The position numbers and the translations under genes were made by a program. The notes under the pieces are model-generated. The model was not told the origin of the DNA and did no database searches. It was given only the letters and a program-made list of their open reading frames with translations. A stretch of DNA of 64,000 nt from Actinomycetes bacterium (GTDB taxonomy: Bacteria; Actinomycetota; Acidimicrobiia; Acidimicrobiales; Ilumatobacteraceae): contig JANYDH010000140.1 of NCBI GenBank assembly GCA_025359865.1, forward strand, positions 1 through 64,000, in the 5' to 3' direction. Numbering within the stretch: the first letter of the stretch is position 1; every line of letters begins with the position of its first letter. This document shows, piece by piece, positions 32,387 to 41,391 of the stretch.

Positions 32387-34067
32387 GGCGAGCATGGTAG
32401 CTCGACCTGGTGAGCGGGCTCGCTTCGACATGGCCGATTCCGAATGCCTCGCCGATCTGCTTCCACCGGTCGAACCGAGCAGGCTCGACCCACTCAGCCA
32501 CCGGCAGATGGTTCGAAGTTGGACGGAGGTACTGACCGATCGTGACGATGTCGACACCGATGCCGGCAAGATCGGCCAGGCAGCCGTCGACCTCGGCGTC
32601 GGTCTCGCCCATACCCACGATGAGGCCCGACTTCGTGACCAGCCCAGCGGCCTTGGCACGAGCGAGCACACCCAGGCTGCGCGCGTACCCTGCAGACGGC
32701 CGAACCGCGCGCTGCAAACGTGCCACGGTCTCGATGTTGTGATTCATCACGTCGGGGCGCGAAGCGAACAGCACCTCGAGCGAGCTGGCATCACCCTTCG
32801 CATCGGAGATCAGCGTCTCGATCGCCGTAGTGGGGCACAGGTCGCGAATCGCAGCCACGCAGGCGGCCACGTGCGTCATGCCTCCATCGTTCAGATCGTC
32901 ACGTGCCACCATCGTCAGCACCGCGTGCGCGAGCCTCATGCGGGCGACGGCTGCGGCAACGCGAGCGGGTTCGTCGGCGGCGGGCAGATCCGGCTTGCGA
33001 GTATCGATGAGACAGAACCCGCACGCCCGCGTGCAGCGCTCGCCGAGCACCATGAACGTCGCCGTCCCATCGGCCCAGCACTCGCTGAGGTTCGGGCAAC
33101 CGGCCTCTTCGCAGACGGTGACGAGACCGAGATCGCGGACCGTCTTCTTCAACGTCAGCACCTCGGGCCCGTGGACCACCTTGGGGCGCAACCACTCGGG
33201 CTTGCGAGTGTTGATGGTGAGACCAGCGCTCACACCCGCGTCGGCCAGACGACCGAGTAGACGGACCGGCTCGGCATCGGCACCAGGACTGGCACCGGCA
33301 CCATGATCAGCACCGGTTCGCACGGTTCGGCCTGGACCTTCGCCACGGCTGAACGCCGACAGATCATCGGGCCGCTGCCGCCATGCCACGTCCTGACGGT
33401 CGCCAGAGCCGCCGCCCCACTCAATGGCCGCATGCCGGGCGACAACGTCGACCACGTCGTGCATCGATACCTCGATACCTTCCTCAGCGAGCGACGTCAC
33501 AGGCTTGTCACTGATGCCGCACGGCACGATGTAGTCGCGCAGATAGCGCATGTCGGTGCTGACATTGAGTGCGAAGCCGTGCATGGTTCGCCCTCTGCCG
33601 AGACGGATGCCGATGGCTGCGATCTTGCGCGGGTTCTGTCCACCGGGCTCGACCCACACGCCGGGGTAGGCGGGCAGGCTGCCCACATCGGCCAAACCGA
33701 GTTCCTGCAAGCTGTACACAAGCACGCGTTGCACCGCCGCAACGTGCTCGGCGGCACCAAGGGAGTTGGCCACCGAGACGACCGGATAGCCGACCAATTG
33801 GCCTGGCCCGTGATACGTCACGTCGCCGCCGCGCTTCACCGACACCAGTTCGGCACCCACCGAGGCCGGGTCGACGAGCACATTGACCGACAGGTCGGCT
33901 CGCGGACCATGTGTGAACACATGCGGATGCTCGAGCAACAACAGATGGTGCTCTGCGCCATAGCGGAACACTGCCTGTTGGACAGCGAGCGCCTCACCGT
34001 ACGGAACACGGCCGAGCCACCGGATACGCAGCGGCGCAGCCTCTGGTCGCTGCTCGGTGAACGCCAC
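32355..34067 (-). CDS. lipB-lipA: Fused LipB octanoyltransferase - LipA lipoyl synthase
   Basis: A 570-residue single polypeptide containing both enzymes of de novo lipoylation. Residues 1-220 are LipB: KRGGDVTYHGPGQLVGYPV, catalytic Lys148 in PRKIAAIGI and Cys183 in IVPCGISD transfer octanoate from acyl carrier protein to the E2 lysine. A polar linker spans about 220-265. Residues 270-570 are LipA: Cys319, 324 and 330 bind the auxiliary cluster, CTRACGFC (345-352) binds the radical-SAM cluster, and the C-terminal RSSYHA supplies the Ser ligand. No stop or frameshift separates them. It starts 5 bp after sucB, so the E2 substrate and its modifying enzyme are co-expressed. Confidence 0.95.
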   Translation of the reverse strand: MAFTEQRPEAAPLRIRWLGRVPYGEALAVQQAVFRYGAEHHLLLLEHPHVFTHGPRADLSVNVLVDPASVGAELVSVKRGGDVTYHGPGQLVGYPVVSVANSLGAAEHVAAVQRVLVYSLQELGLADVGSLPAYPGVWVEPGGQNPRKIAAIGIRLGRGRTMHGFALNVSTDMRYLRDYIVPCGISDKPVTSLAEEGIEVSMHDVVDVVARHAAIEWGGGSGDRQDVAWRQRPDDLSAFSRGEGPGRTVRTGADHGAGASPGADAEPVRLLGRLADAGVSAGLTINTRKPEWLRPKVVHGPEVLTLKKTVRDLGLVTVCEEAGCPNLSECWADGTATFMVLGERCTRACGFCLIDTRKPDLPAADEPARVAAAVARMRLAHAVLTMVARDDLNDGGMTHVAACVAAIRDLCPTTAIETLISDAKGDASSLEVLFASRPDVMNHNIETVARLQRAVRPSAGYARSLGVLARAKAAGLVTKSGLIVGMGETDAEVDGCLADLAGIGVDIVTIGQYLRPTSNHLPVAEWVEPARFDRWKQIGEAFGIGHVEASPLTRSSYHARQAALSRRGAN

Positions 34068-34072
34068 GTCGG

Positions 34073-35473
34073 CTACAACTCCGCGGACCAGTCGCGGGTT
34101 TCGAGGACCTGCTTGATCTTCACGAGGAACCCTGCGGCGTAGGCACCGTCGAACGCACGGTGGTCCCAGCTCATCGCGAGATTGCCAACGGGGTGGATCA
34201 CGATTGCCTCGCTGCCATCGGGCAGGTTCGCCACAACCGGCCTGCGCGCGATCGCATCGGTGGAAAGGATCGCGACCTGGGGCTGGTTGATGATCGGCAT
34301 CGTGAGCACGCTGCCAGCCGAGCCATTGTTCGAGATCGTGAACGTGCCACCTTGGATCTCGTCAGGGCTGAGCTTGCGCGTGCGGGCACGGTTGGCGAGG
34401 TCGTTGATCTCTCGCGCTATGGCCCGCAACCGCTTGGTCTCAGCCGAGCGCACCACCGGCACCAACAGACCTTGGAAGTCGAGGTCGACTGCCACGCCGA
34501 TGTCGACGAAGTTGTGTACGACCAGATCGTCGGCACCGACGCTCGCGTTGAGGTGAGGGAACACGGCAAGCGCTTCGATCACGGCACGAGTGATGAACGG
34601 CAGATATGTGAGGCTGAAGCCCTCGTTCGCTTTCCAGGTGCCCTTGACAGCAGCCCGGGCCCGATCGACGTTGGCGTAGTCCACCTCGACCACGCTGAAT
34701 GCATGCGGACTGATCGCCAAGCTGCCGATCATGTGACTGCCCGTGAGCGTACGGATCTTGCTGAGCTTCACCGAGGTGTCGCGCTCACCCATCGCAACCG
34801 GGGAGATCACGGGCGCAACACTGGCGGCCGGTGCCTGGGCTGCTACGGGAGCCGGGGCTGCTTCGACCACTGCTGCTACGGGAACCGGCGCTGGCGACGT
34901 TCGGGGGCTGCTTGCGATTTTGTCGATGTGATCGAGCACATCATCACGCGTGATCCGTCCACCGGGACCGGTACCGGCGATGTCGTCCGGGTTCAATTGG
35001 TGCTCACCGACAAGGCGGCGTACCACCGGCGAGAGCAACCGGTTGTCGCCCGCGAGCGATGCGGCCGGCATCGGGGCCGCCGCCACTTCGGCGACTTCGG
35101 CAACGGCGACTTCGGCAACGGGGACTTCGGCGACGGGGACTTCGGCCACCTCGGCGACGGAAACTTCCGCAACCGGGACGTCGGCGACCTCGACCTCAAC
35201 CTCGGCAGTCGGCGTTAGGACCGGCGCTGGTTCAGCATCGGCAGAGCCGATCACTGCGATGACGGCGCCGACCGGAACGGTGTCACCTTCCTGGGCGCGG
35301 ATCTCGGTCAGGGTGCCGGCCATCGGGCTCGGCACCTCGGTATCGACCTTGTCGGTGCTGACCTCGAACAGCGGCTCGTCAGCAGCGACAGTGTCGCCGA
35401 CCTTCTTGAACCATCGAGTGATGGTTCCTTCGGTCACGGTCTCGCCCAATTGGGGCAGTGTCACATCGGCCAT
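34073..35473 (-). CDS. sucB: 2-oxoacid dehydrogenase E2 (actinobacterial SucB/DlaT type)
   Basis: A 466-residue dihydrolipoamide acyltransferase. Residues 1-76 are one lipoyl domain with lipoylated Lys42 in STDKVDTEV. Residues 85-130 are a linker of VAEV-type repeats, then a peripheral subunit-binding domain (LLSPVVRRLVGEHQLNPDDI) and the catalytic core ending with SWDHRAFDGAYAAGF (active His). In actinobacteria the E2 named SucB in databases commonly serves pyruvate dehydrogenase with AceE, and aceE is present at 48.5 kb. It has one lipoyl domain where many actinobacterial E2 have two or three. Ribosome site AGAAGGA. Middle gene of lpd-sucB-lipBA. Confidence 0.92.
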   Translation of the reverse strand: MADVTLPQLGETVTEGTITRWFKKVGDTVAADEPLFEVSTDKVDTEVPSPMAGTLTEIRAQEGDTVPVGAVIAVIGSADAEPAPVLTPTAEVEVEVADVPVAEVSVAEVAEVPVAEVPVAEVAVAEVAEVAAAPMPAASLAGDNRLLSPVVRRLVGEHQLNPDDIAGTGPGGRITRDDVLDHIDKIASSPRTSPAPVPVAAVVEAAPAPVAAQAPAASVAPVISPVAMGERDTSVKLSKIRTLTGSHMIGSLAISPHAFSVVEVDYANVDRARAAVKGTWKANEGFSLTYLPFITRAVIEALAVFPHLNASVGADDLVVHNFVDIGVAVDLDFQGLLVPVVRSAETKRLRAIAREINDLANRARTRKLSPDEIQGGTFTISNNGSAGSVLTMPIINQPQVAILSTDAIARRPVVANLPDGSEAIVIHPVGNLAMSWDHRAFDGAYAAGFLVKIKQVLETRDWSAEL

Positions 35474-35536
35474 CGTGGGTGTCCTTCTCGCGTTACGGAT
35501 AGGCGGATTGATCGGCAGTGGATTGAGCGGGGCGGC

Positions 35537-36958
35537 TCAGGCGTTGAGGCTGCGTCCGGTGAGCGAGAGCACGGTCTCGCCGAACAACTCGGTCAGGCTG
35601 GGGTGCGGCTGGATGAACTCGGCAACTTCGGCAACAGTGGCCTCCCAGTTGACAGCAAGGTAGCCGCCGCTCAACTGCTCGGTCACCCACGGACCGACCA
35701 TGTGGACACCCAGGATCTGGCCAGCGGACCCGTCGGCGTTCCTCTTGGCGATGATCTTGACCAGGCCATCCAGTTCACCGAGGATCTGGGCGCGACTGTT
35801 CGCCCTGAACTGATGCTTGGCCACGACCACCTCGTAGCCAGCCGCAACCGCCGCCTCTTCGCTCGGGCCGGCCCACGCCACCTCCGGGTGTGAGTAGATG
35901 GCCCACGGCACTCGGTCATAATTGATCGGTGTCGGCGATTCGCCCAGGATGTGCTTAGTGACCAAGATCGCCTCGGCATAGCCCACGTGAGCGAGCTGTG
36001 GGGTATTGATCAGGTCGCCGATCGCATAGACGCCGTCTTCGTCCGTACGGCAGTACTCATCGACCTCGACGAATCCTCGATCGGTCACCACCACTGCGGT
36101 ACCGGCAAGGCCAAGTTCGTCGGAGTACGGCCTGCGGCCGACGCTGACCACGACCGCATCGACCTCGACGTTTTCACCTTCACCGAAGTGGACGACCGTA
36201 CCGCCGCTGCCGTTGGGTGTGTGCCCGAGAACCTTGACCCCCGCGCGGATGTCGATGTTCTTCTTCTTGAAGCTGCGTACGACGACGTTGGCGAGATCAC
36301 TGTCGAGGCCCGGCAGAATCTTCGGCAGTCCCTCCAAGATCGTGACCTGTGAACCGAGGTCGGCGAAGGTACTGGCGAACTCACAGCCGATGGCACCGCC
36401 GCCGACGACGGCCAACCGGGCGGGCACCTGATCGAGCATGAGCACTTCGTCGCTGGTCATGATGGGTCCACCGGCATCGAATCCGGGGATGGTCCGCGGG
36501 ACAGATCCCGACGCGAGCAACACGTTGGTGCCGGTGAGCGTGGTGGATCCGCCCTCGGTGAGCCGCACTGACACCGTGCGGTTGGGCCCGAGCGAAGCAG
36601 TACCCGACAAGATGGTGATCTGCTTCGACTTCATGAAGCCCGTGAGACTCTTGACGATGCCGTCAACAATTCGTTGCTTGCGAGCCTGCGCAGTAACGAA
36701 GTTGACCACCGGCGCGCTCGATTCGATGCCGAACTCGGCTGCGTGAGCGACGTGGCGTTGCACTGCCGCGGTCTCGAGGAATGCCTTTGCCGGGATGCAA
36801 CCACGGTTGAGACAGGTACCCCCGATGGAATCTTTCTCGATCAATGCGACCCGCAGCCCGGCCGAGGTTGCATACAGGGCGGCACCGTACCCTCCAGGCC
36901 CCCCACCGATGATCACGAGATCGAACTGGGAATCGCTGCTACTGGTGGCGTCTGACAT
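35537..36958 (-). CDS. lpd: Dihydrolipoamide dehydrogenase (E3)
   Basis: A 473-residue flavoprotein disulfide reductase that reoxidises the E2 lipoyl group with NAD. FAD-binding IIGGGPGGYGAALYA, redox-active Cys49 and Cys54 in GGTCLNRGCIPAK, NAD-binding VVGGGAIGCEFAS, second FAD motif VYAIGDLINTPQLAH, and the interface block IQPHPSLTELFGE with the catalytic His. AGGAG precedes the ATG. It is first of the operon lpd - sucB - lipBA with gaps of 63 and 5 bp. Glycine-cleavage use is also possible, as E3 is shared. Confidence 0.95.
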   Translation of the reverse strand: MSDATSSSDSQFDLVIIGGGPGGYGAALYATSAGLRVALIEKDSIGGTCLNRGCIPAKAFLETAAVQRHVAHAAEFGIESSAPVVNFVTAQARKQRIVDGIVKSLTGFMKSKQITILSGTASLGPNRTVSVRLTEGGSTTLTGTNVLLASGSVPRTIPGFDAGGPIMTSDEVLMLDQVPARLAVVGGGAIGCEFASTFADLGSQVTILEGLPKILPGLDSDLANVVVRSFKKKNIDIRAGVKVLGHTPNGSGGTVVHFGEGENVEVDAVVVSVGRRPYSDELGLAGTAVVVTDRGFVEVDEYCRTDEDGVYAIGDLINTPQLAHVGYAEAILVTKHILGESPTPINYDRVPWAIYSHPEVAWAGPSEEAAVAAGYEVVVAKHQFRANSRAQILGELDGLVKIIAKRNADGSAGQILGVHMVGPWVTEQLSGGYLAVNWEATVAEVAEFIQPHPSLTELFGETVLSLTGRSLNA

Positions 36959-37092
36959 CGGATCGCTCCTGTGAGAGGTTCGGCACGATCCGTCCCGGAC
37001 GTGCGTTGGTCACGGTAGCGGGTCGGTACGGAACTCGCATGCAGTCGGCGTCAAGGCTCGCGATCTCAGTGAGGTCAGCGGCAGTCCGTTCA

Positions 37093-37533
37093 TCACATCA
37101 GTACCCAGCGTTGCTGGTCCTCGCCACGGCGTAGCAGGAGCACCCTGGCCGATCCCTGCACATCGGTGGTCGGGAACGCCAACGTGCAGGTCTGTTCGAC
37201 AACAGTGACAGCGACGCAACGATCGCTCGACGCGGCGTCCGAGCCTGCAGGCAGGAAAGGCGCGAGTGCGGCACCCGGCACGATCAGACGAAAGCCGTCG
37301 ATGGCCGCCGGATCGTCGACGCCGCCCACGCGGATATCGACCTCCAACGTCGAGTCGGTCGCGTCGACCGAAACCACCGTGACCTTCATGTCGCCCGCTT
37401 GTGCTGTGTCGCCAACCGAGAGATCCGCCCCCCGTGGCACATCACCGCTGACCCGCAGCAGTTGAATCCCCCCAGCAAGCAGGATCACCAGCCCGCAGGC
37501 AACGGCCAGGAGTAAGAGGGTCCGCGTGCGCAT
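37093..37533 (-). CDS. Membrane-anchored or secreted hypothetical protein
   Basis: A 146-residue protein. Residues 5-26 are one hydrophobic helix (LLLLAVACGLVILLAGGIQL) acting as anchor or uncleaved signal. The exterior part is a beta-sandwich-like domain of about 110 residues with MKVTVVSVDATDSTLEVDIR, a pattern common to telomeric-repeat-like and DUF4352-type secreted domains, and two Cys (SSDRCVAVTVVEQTCTL). Not assigned. It lies 134 bp upstream of lpd on the same strand and divergent from the OB-fold gene. Confidence 0.65.
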   Translation of the reverse strand: MRTRTLLLLAVACGLVILLAGGIQLLRVSGDVPRGADLSVGDTAQAGDMKVTVVSVDATDSTLEVDIRVGGVDDPAAIDGFRLIVPGAALAPFLPAGSDAASSDRCVAVTVVEQTCTLAFPTTDVQGSARVLLLRRGEDQQRWVLM

Positions 37534-37572
37534 CGAGACGACAGACTACGACCGGTCCGGTAGTGTCGCTGC

Positions 37573-37929
37573 ATGGGGTTACGAGACCTGAAGAAACGGC
37601 TGACCACCACGGTCGAAGAACTCGACGACCGTCGCCTGCATGAACGCTTCCACGGCTTGGACCTCACCGAACTGGCGCAGGTGGTACCTCGCACACCCGC
37701 CCGAATCGGTGGTGAGGTGGTTCGGATGAAGATCCAACCCCGTTCCGGAGTGCCGGCCGTGGTGGTCACGGTCTCCGACGGAACCGGCACGGCCATTGCC
37801 GTGTTCACCGGCCGTCGCCGCCTGGCGGGGCTCGAACAGAGCCGTGCTGTCGTGCTCGAAGGGGTCCCGTTCCTCGAGCACGGCCACCTGACGTTGCTCA
37901 ACCCGGCCTACACCCTGTTGCCGTACTGA
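37573..37929 (+). CDS. OB-fold nucleic-acid-binding-like protein (Rv2694c-like)
   Basis: A 118-residue protein with a helical start (LKKRLTTTVEELDDRRLHER) and an OB-fold: RIGGEVVRMKIQPRSGVPAV, VTVSDGTGTAIAVFTGRRRL, then AVVLEGVPFLEHGHLTLLNP and a terminal aromatic. In mycobacteria a protein of this kind (Rv2694c) lies beside the TrkA pair and an APC transporter, the same neighbours found here, so the cluster is conserved. RNA or DNA binding is likely by fold. How it connects with potassium transport is not known. Confidence 0.8.
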   Translation: MGLRDLKKRLTTTVEELDDRRLHERFHGLDLTELAQVVPRTPARIGGEVVRMKIQPRSGVPAVVVTVSDGTGTAIAVFTGRRRLAGLEQSRAVVLEGVPFLEHGHLTLLNPAYTLLPY

Positions 37930-37965
37930 GTTGCCGCAGCAAATTGCCGGACCGGTGACGGTGCT

Positions 37966-38637
37966 TCAGTCGCCGACGAGTATCGAACGGACAAGGTCCT
38001 CGCTGTCGCCCGTGACCAGCACCACTACTTCGTCGCCGACACGCACGATTGTGTCCCCGCGGGGAACCACCACATGATCTTCTCGCAGCACGGCAACCAC
38101 GGTCGCTCCACGAGGGAAGCCGAGTTCACCAACCTCTCGGTCGATCGCCGGAGAGTTCGGTGCCAGCGTCACTTCACACAACTTCGCCTTGCCATGCTCG
38201 AATGCGAGCAGGCGTACGAACGATCCAACGGTGACGGCTTCTTGTACCAATCCGGTGATCAGGTGCGGAGTGCTGACCGCCACGTCGACGCCCCACATCT
38301 CGGTGAACATCCACTCGTTCTTGGGATTGTTGACCCTAGCGACAACACGCGGTACACCGAACTCCTGCTTCGCGAGGAGTGACACGACCAGGTTGTCCTC
38401 GTCGTCGCCGGTGACGGCGGCCATCACGTCGGCATCAGCGAGCCCCGACAGCGTGAGCGTGTCGAGGCTGCACGCGTCGCCTTGGATCCAAACTGCACCC
38501 TTGGGCTCACCGCGCTCGCGGTAACCAGCGACCAGTGCGGAGTCGTTGTCGATGATGGTGACGGTGTGACCGGCCCCCGCGAGTTGCTCGGCGATGAATC
38601 GTCCGACGCTTCCGCCTCCTGCAAGCACGATCTTCAT
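37966..38637 (-). CDS. TrkA-type potassium uptake regulatory protein
   Basis: A 223-residue protein: RCK N-domain with Rossmann motif VLAGGGSVGRFIAEQLAGAG and TVTIIDND, GDACSLDTLTLSGLADADV, then an RCK C-domain (residues 145-220) with VVVPRGDTIVRVGDEVVVLV. It binds nucleotide and ions and gates a potassium transporter. It is the CeoC/TrkB-like member of a pair with the next gene, 43 bp apart on the same strand. The partner transporter gene starts just beyond, in the divergent direction. Confidence 0.9.
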   Translation of the reverse strand: MKIVLAGGGSVGRFIAEQLAGAGHTVTIIDNDSALVAGYRERGEPKGAVWIQGDACSLDTLTLSGLADADVMAAVTGDDEDNLVVSLLAKQEFGVPRVVARVNNPKNEWMFTEMWGVDVAVSTPHLITGLVQEAVTVGSFVRLLAFEHGKAKLCEVTLAPNSPAIDREVGELGFPRGATVVAVLREDHVVVPRGDTIVRVGDEVVVLVTGDSEDLVRSILVGD

Positions 38638-38680
38638 GACAGTGTTGATCTCCCGGTTGTTGGGTGATGAATGGAGTGAA

Positions 38681-39334
38681 TCATGAGGGTGGACCGGCCG
38701 TGACTTGATCGAGTGTTGGCAGCAGGCTCGCAGCTACTGCGAGGTACATCACGTCACCTTCTTGCACGACGAGTGCCGCCGTTGGCAACGAGGACTCACC
38801 CAGTCGGCGTACAGCCACCACCTTGAGATCTGCGCGATCGAGTTCGGACACCTTCCGGCCTACCCAGCGCCGACCAAGTTCGCACTCCACCAGCGACACC
38901 CGGGCGCTCGGGTCGACCCACTCTACGGCCGGACCGTCGTTGACGATTCGGCGCTGCACCCGCTCGACCGTCCACAACGCAGTGGCGACGGTGGTGATGC
39001 CCAGTCGCTGATAGATCGCAGCCCGGCGCGGGTCGTAGATACGAGCCACGACCCGCTCGACGCCGAACGTCTCTCGGGCCACCCGGGCGACCAGGATGTT
39101 GGAGTTGTCGCCGCTGGTGACGGCTGCCACGGCGTCGGCCCGCTCGATACCAGCGTCGATCAATCGGTCGCGGTCAAAGCCGATGCCCAGCACCGTTCGA
39201 CCGGAGAAGTCCGGACCAAGGCGTTCGAAGGCCCCGGCTCGCTTGTCGATGATCGAGACGGTGTGGTCGTCGGCGATCAGATTCTTCGCCAGGGTCGACC
39301 CGACTCTGCCACAGCCGACGATCACTACGTGCAC
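38681..39334 (-). CDS. TrkA-type potassium uptake regulatory protein
   Basis: A 217-residue RCK protein beginning at GTG 39334 (VHVVIVGCGRVGSTLAKNLI), which places the Rossmann motif at the N-terminus as in the family; a longer in-frame extension does not look coding. NAD-binding IIDKRAGAFERLG and GIGFDRDRLIDAGIERADAV are followed by an RCK C-domain ending VVQEGDVMYLAVAASLLPTL. CeoB/TrkA-like member of the pair. Its start is 72 bp from the divergent transporter start, too short for a c-di-AMP riboswitch. Confidence 0.88.
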   Translation of the reverse strand: MHVVIVGCGRVGSTLAKNLIADDHTVSIIDKRAGAFERLGPDFSGRTVLGIGFDRDRLIDAGIERADAVAAVTSGDNSNILVARVARETFGVERVVARIYDPRRAAIYQRLGITTVATALWTVERVQRRIVNDGPAVEWVDPSARVSLVECELGRRWVGRKVSELDRADLKVVAVRRLGESSLPTAALVVQEGDVMYLAVAASLLPTLDQVTAGPPS

Positions 39335-39406
39335 GAATGCTCCTCTGGTTGCGGTTCCTACGATGTCCGTTGCCGGGCAAGTGAGCACATAGGATGCCAC
39401 ACTGTT

Positions 39407-41281
39407 ATGTCGTTGCTGAAACGCGTCCTCATCGGAAACCCCATCTCTACTGCGGACGAGGGTCACCAGCGCATCCCCAAGAAAGTCGCATTGCCGGTCT
39501 TTGCGAGCGATGCGATCTCGTCCACAGCGTATGCGACCGACGAGATCCTGGTGGTGCTGCTCGGTCAGGCCGCCATCGGCTACGCAGCCTTCACCAAGCT
39601 GATCCCTATCGCCGTGATCGTCGCGATCTTGCTGGTGATCGTGATCACGAGTTACCGCCAGACCATCTTTGCGTACCCGAGCGGTGGCGGCAGCTACATC
39701 GTCAGCAAGGAGAACCTCGGCAGCATCCCGTCGCTCGTCGCCGGTTCGTCGTTGTTGGTCGACTACATCCTCACCGTGGCCGTCAGCGTGGCCGGCGGGA
39801 CATTGGCAATTCGCTCGGCCTTTGGCTTCGACAACAAGTGGACCGTTCCGATCTGTCTGGCATGCGTGCTGGTGATGACCATTGCCAACCTTCGCGGGTT
39901 GAAGGAGTCGGGCGCAGTGTTTGCGCCGCCCACCTACATCTATGTGATCTCTCTGCTCGCGTTGATCGTCGTCGGTCTGGTCCGCATCTTCATCTTGAAG
40001 AACATCTCCGAGATCGACCCCGCCAAGGTGAGCGAAGAGGCCAAGAAGCTTTCGCAGGGCGCGAAGGGTGTCACGCTCATTTTACTGCTCCGGGCTTTTT
40101 CATCGGGCGCTGTCGCATTGTCGGGGGTCGAGGCCGTCAGTAACGGAGTGCCAGCGTTCAAGAAGCCTGAATCGAAGAATGCGGCAACCACGCTCATCTG
40201 GATGGGTGCGATTCTCGGGTCGTGCTTTCTTGGTCTGTCGGTCATCGCAGCCAGGTTGAAGCCGTTTCGCGGCGAGAGCGACGCCACCGGCATTGCGCTC
40301 ATGGCCGAGCAGATCTACAACGGCAAGGGCGTGCTGTTTTGGATCATGCAGATCTCCACGTTTGCGATCTTGATCCTTGCCGCCAACACCGCATATGCCG
40401 ACTTCCCGCGTTTGTCCTCGATCATCGCGAAGGACGGATATCTGCCGCGGCAGTTCTCGAACCGTGGCGATCGGCTGGTCTACTCGAACGGCGTCATCTT
40501 CCTCGCCGTGATCGCGAGCGGCCTGATCGTCATCTTCAAGGGCAACATCTCGGCGTTGATTCCCCTGTACGCGTTCGGGGTGTTCACCGGTTTCACACTC
40601 AGCCAAGCCGGCATGGTGGTGCATCACGTCAGGCTGAAAGAACCGCGCTGGCGGATCAGCCTTGCTGTCAATGCCGTCGGGGCGGTCACCACCTTCGTGA
40701 TCGCGTTGATCGTGGTGGTCTCCAAGTTCACCGAGGGTGCGTGGATCCCGGCGGCCCTGATCCCGATCATGGTCGTGTTCTTCCGGGGTATCGGCAACCA
40801 CTACGACCGGGTGCGCGAGAAGCTGCGTGCCGAGCCCGGCTACCGCGCCCAACGCCACACGCACTACGCCGTGGTATTGGTCGGCAAGCTGAACAAAGGA
40901 GTGCTCAACGCGATTCAGTACGCCATCAGCCTGGCACCCGAGCGAATCATTGCCGTCTGTGTGGTCACCACACCGGAAGAAGAACGAGACATCCAGGATC
41001 AATGGGTTACGTTCGACGTGCCCATCGAACTGCACACCATCTCGTCGCCATACCGGGAACTCACCCAGCCGGTGCTGAAATACCTCGACGAGATCGACGC
41101 CGAGCGCGCTGACGACATCATCACGGTCGTCATTCCCGAGTCGGTCACCAAGGTGAGCAGCCAGTGGCTGCACAACCAGTCGGCATTCGCGCTGAAGGCC
41201 CGCCTGCTGTACCGGCCGCACACCGTCGTGGTATCAGTCCCGATCCATGTCGACGCCGAGGACGACATCGACCTGGTGTAG
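39407..41281 (+). CDS. APC-superfamily transporter, KimA/Rv2690c-like potassium importer
   Basis: A 624-residue protein with 12 membrane helices (residues 20-480) and a cytosolic C-terminal domain of about 140 residues with a universal-stress-like fold (HYAVVLVGKLNKGVLNAIQY, ERIIAVCVVTTPEEE). N-terminal VALPVFASDAISSTAYATDE and YPSGGGSYIVSKENLG match the KimA/YdaO group of high-affinity K+/H+ importers controlled by c-di-AMP, and the mycobacterial Rv2690c. ATG 39407 precedes MSLLKRVLIGNPI, the family start. It is divergent from two TrkA genes that probably regulate it. Confidence 0.88.
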   Translation: MSLLKRVLIGNPISTADEGHQRIPKKVALPVFASDAISSTAYATDEILVVLLGQAAIGYAAFTKLIPIAVIVAILLVIVITSYRQTIFAYPSGGGSYIVSKENLGSIPSLVAGSSLLVDYILTVAVSVAGGTLAIRSAFGFDNKWTVPICLACVLVMTIANLRGLKESGAVFAPPTYIYVISLLALIVVGLVRIFILKNISEIDPAKVSEEAKKLSQGAKGVTLILLLRAFSSGAVALSGVEAVSNGVPAFKKPESKNAATTLIWMGAILGSCFLGLSVIAARLKPFRGESDATGIALMAEQIYNGKGVLFWIMQISTFAILILAANTAYADFPRLSSIIAKDGYLPRQFSNRGDRLVYSNGVIFLAVIASGLIVIFKGNISALIPLYAFGVFTGFTLSQAGMVVHHVRLKEPRWRISLAVNAVGAVTTFVIALIVVVSKFTEGAWIPAALIPIMVVFFRGIGNHYDRVREKLRAEPGYRAQRHTHYAVVLVGKLNKGVLNAIQYAISLAPERIIAVCVVTTPEEERDIQDQWVTFDVPIELHTISSPYRELTQPVLKYLDEIDAERADDIITVVIPESVTKVSSQWLHNQSAFALKARLLYRPHTVVVSVPIHVDAEDDIDLV

Positions 41282-41288
41282 CACGCGA

Positions 41289-41347
41289 AGGCTGAGCTTT
41301 GGCGTTAGGCCGTTGTCAATGACAGCCCAACGCCAAAGGTCGGGCGG
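41289..41347 (-). repeat. Dispersed palindromic repeat A, copy 2
   Basis: Inverted copy of 15149-15210. CTTTGGCGTTAGGC (41297-41310) pairs with GCCCAACGCCAAAG (41325-41338), one mismatch. It lies just after the stop of the transporter gene, where it could act as a transcription terminator or mRNA-stabilising hairpin. Confidence 0.75.
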
Positions 41348-41391
41348 ATTTGCCTGTCGTAGGTACTCGGCGTCGGGTTAGCGTTGGGTCC

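Noticed and set aside
32205-33260. 351-codon plus-strand frame over repeat B and lipA
   Set aside because: Begins in the repeat and runs antisense to the strongly supported LipA domain.
39335-39406. c-di-AMP (ydaO-type) riboswitch before the KimA-like transporter
   Set aside because: Only 72 bp separate the divergent starts, too little for that aptamer and no matching motif is seen.
38705-39406. Long N-terminal extension of the KimA-like transporter frame
   Set aside because: It is antisense to trkA, and the family N-terminus begins at ATG 39407.
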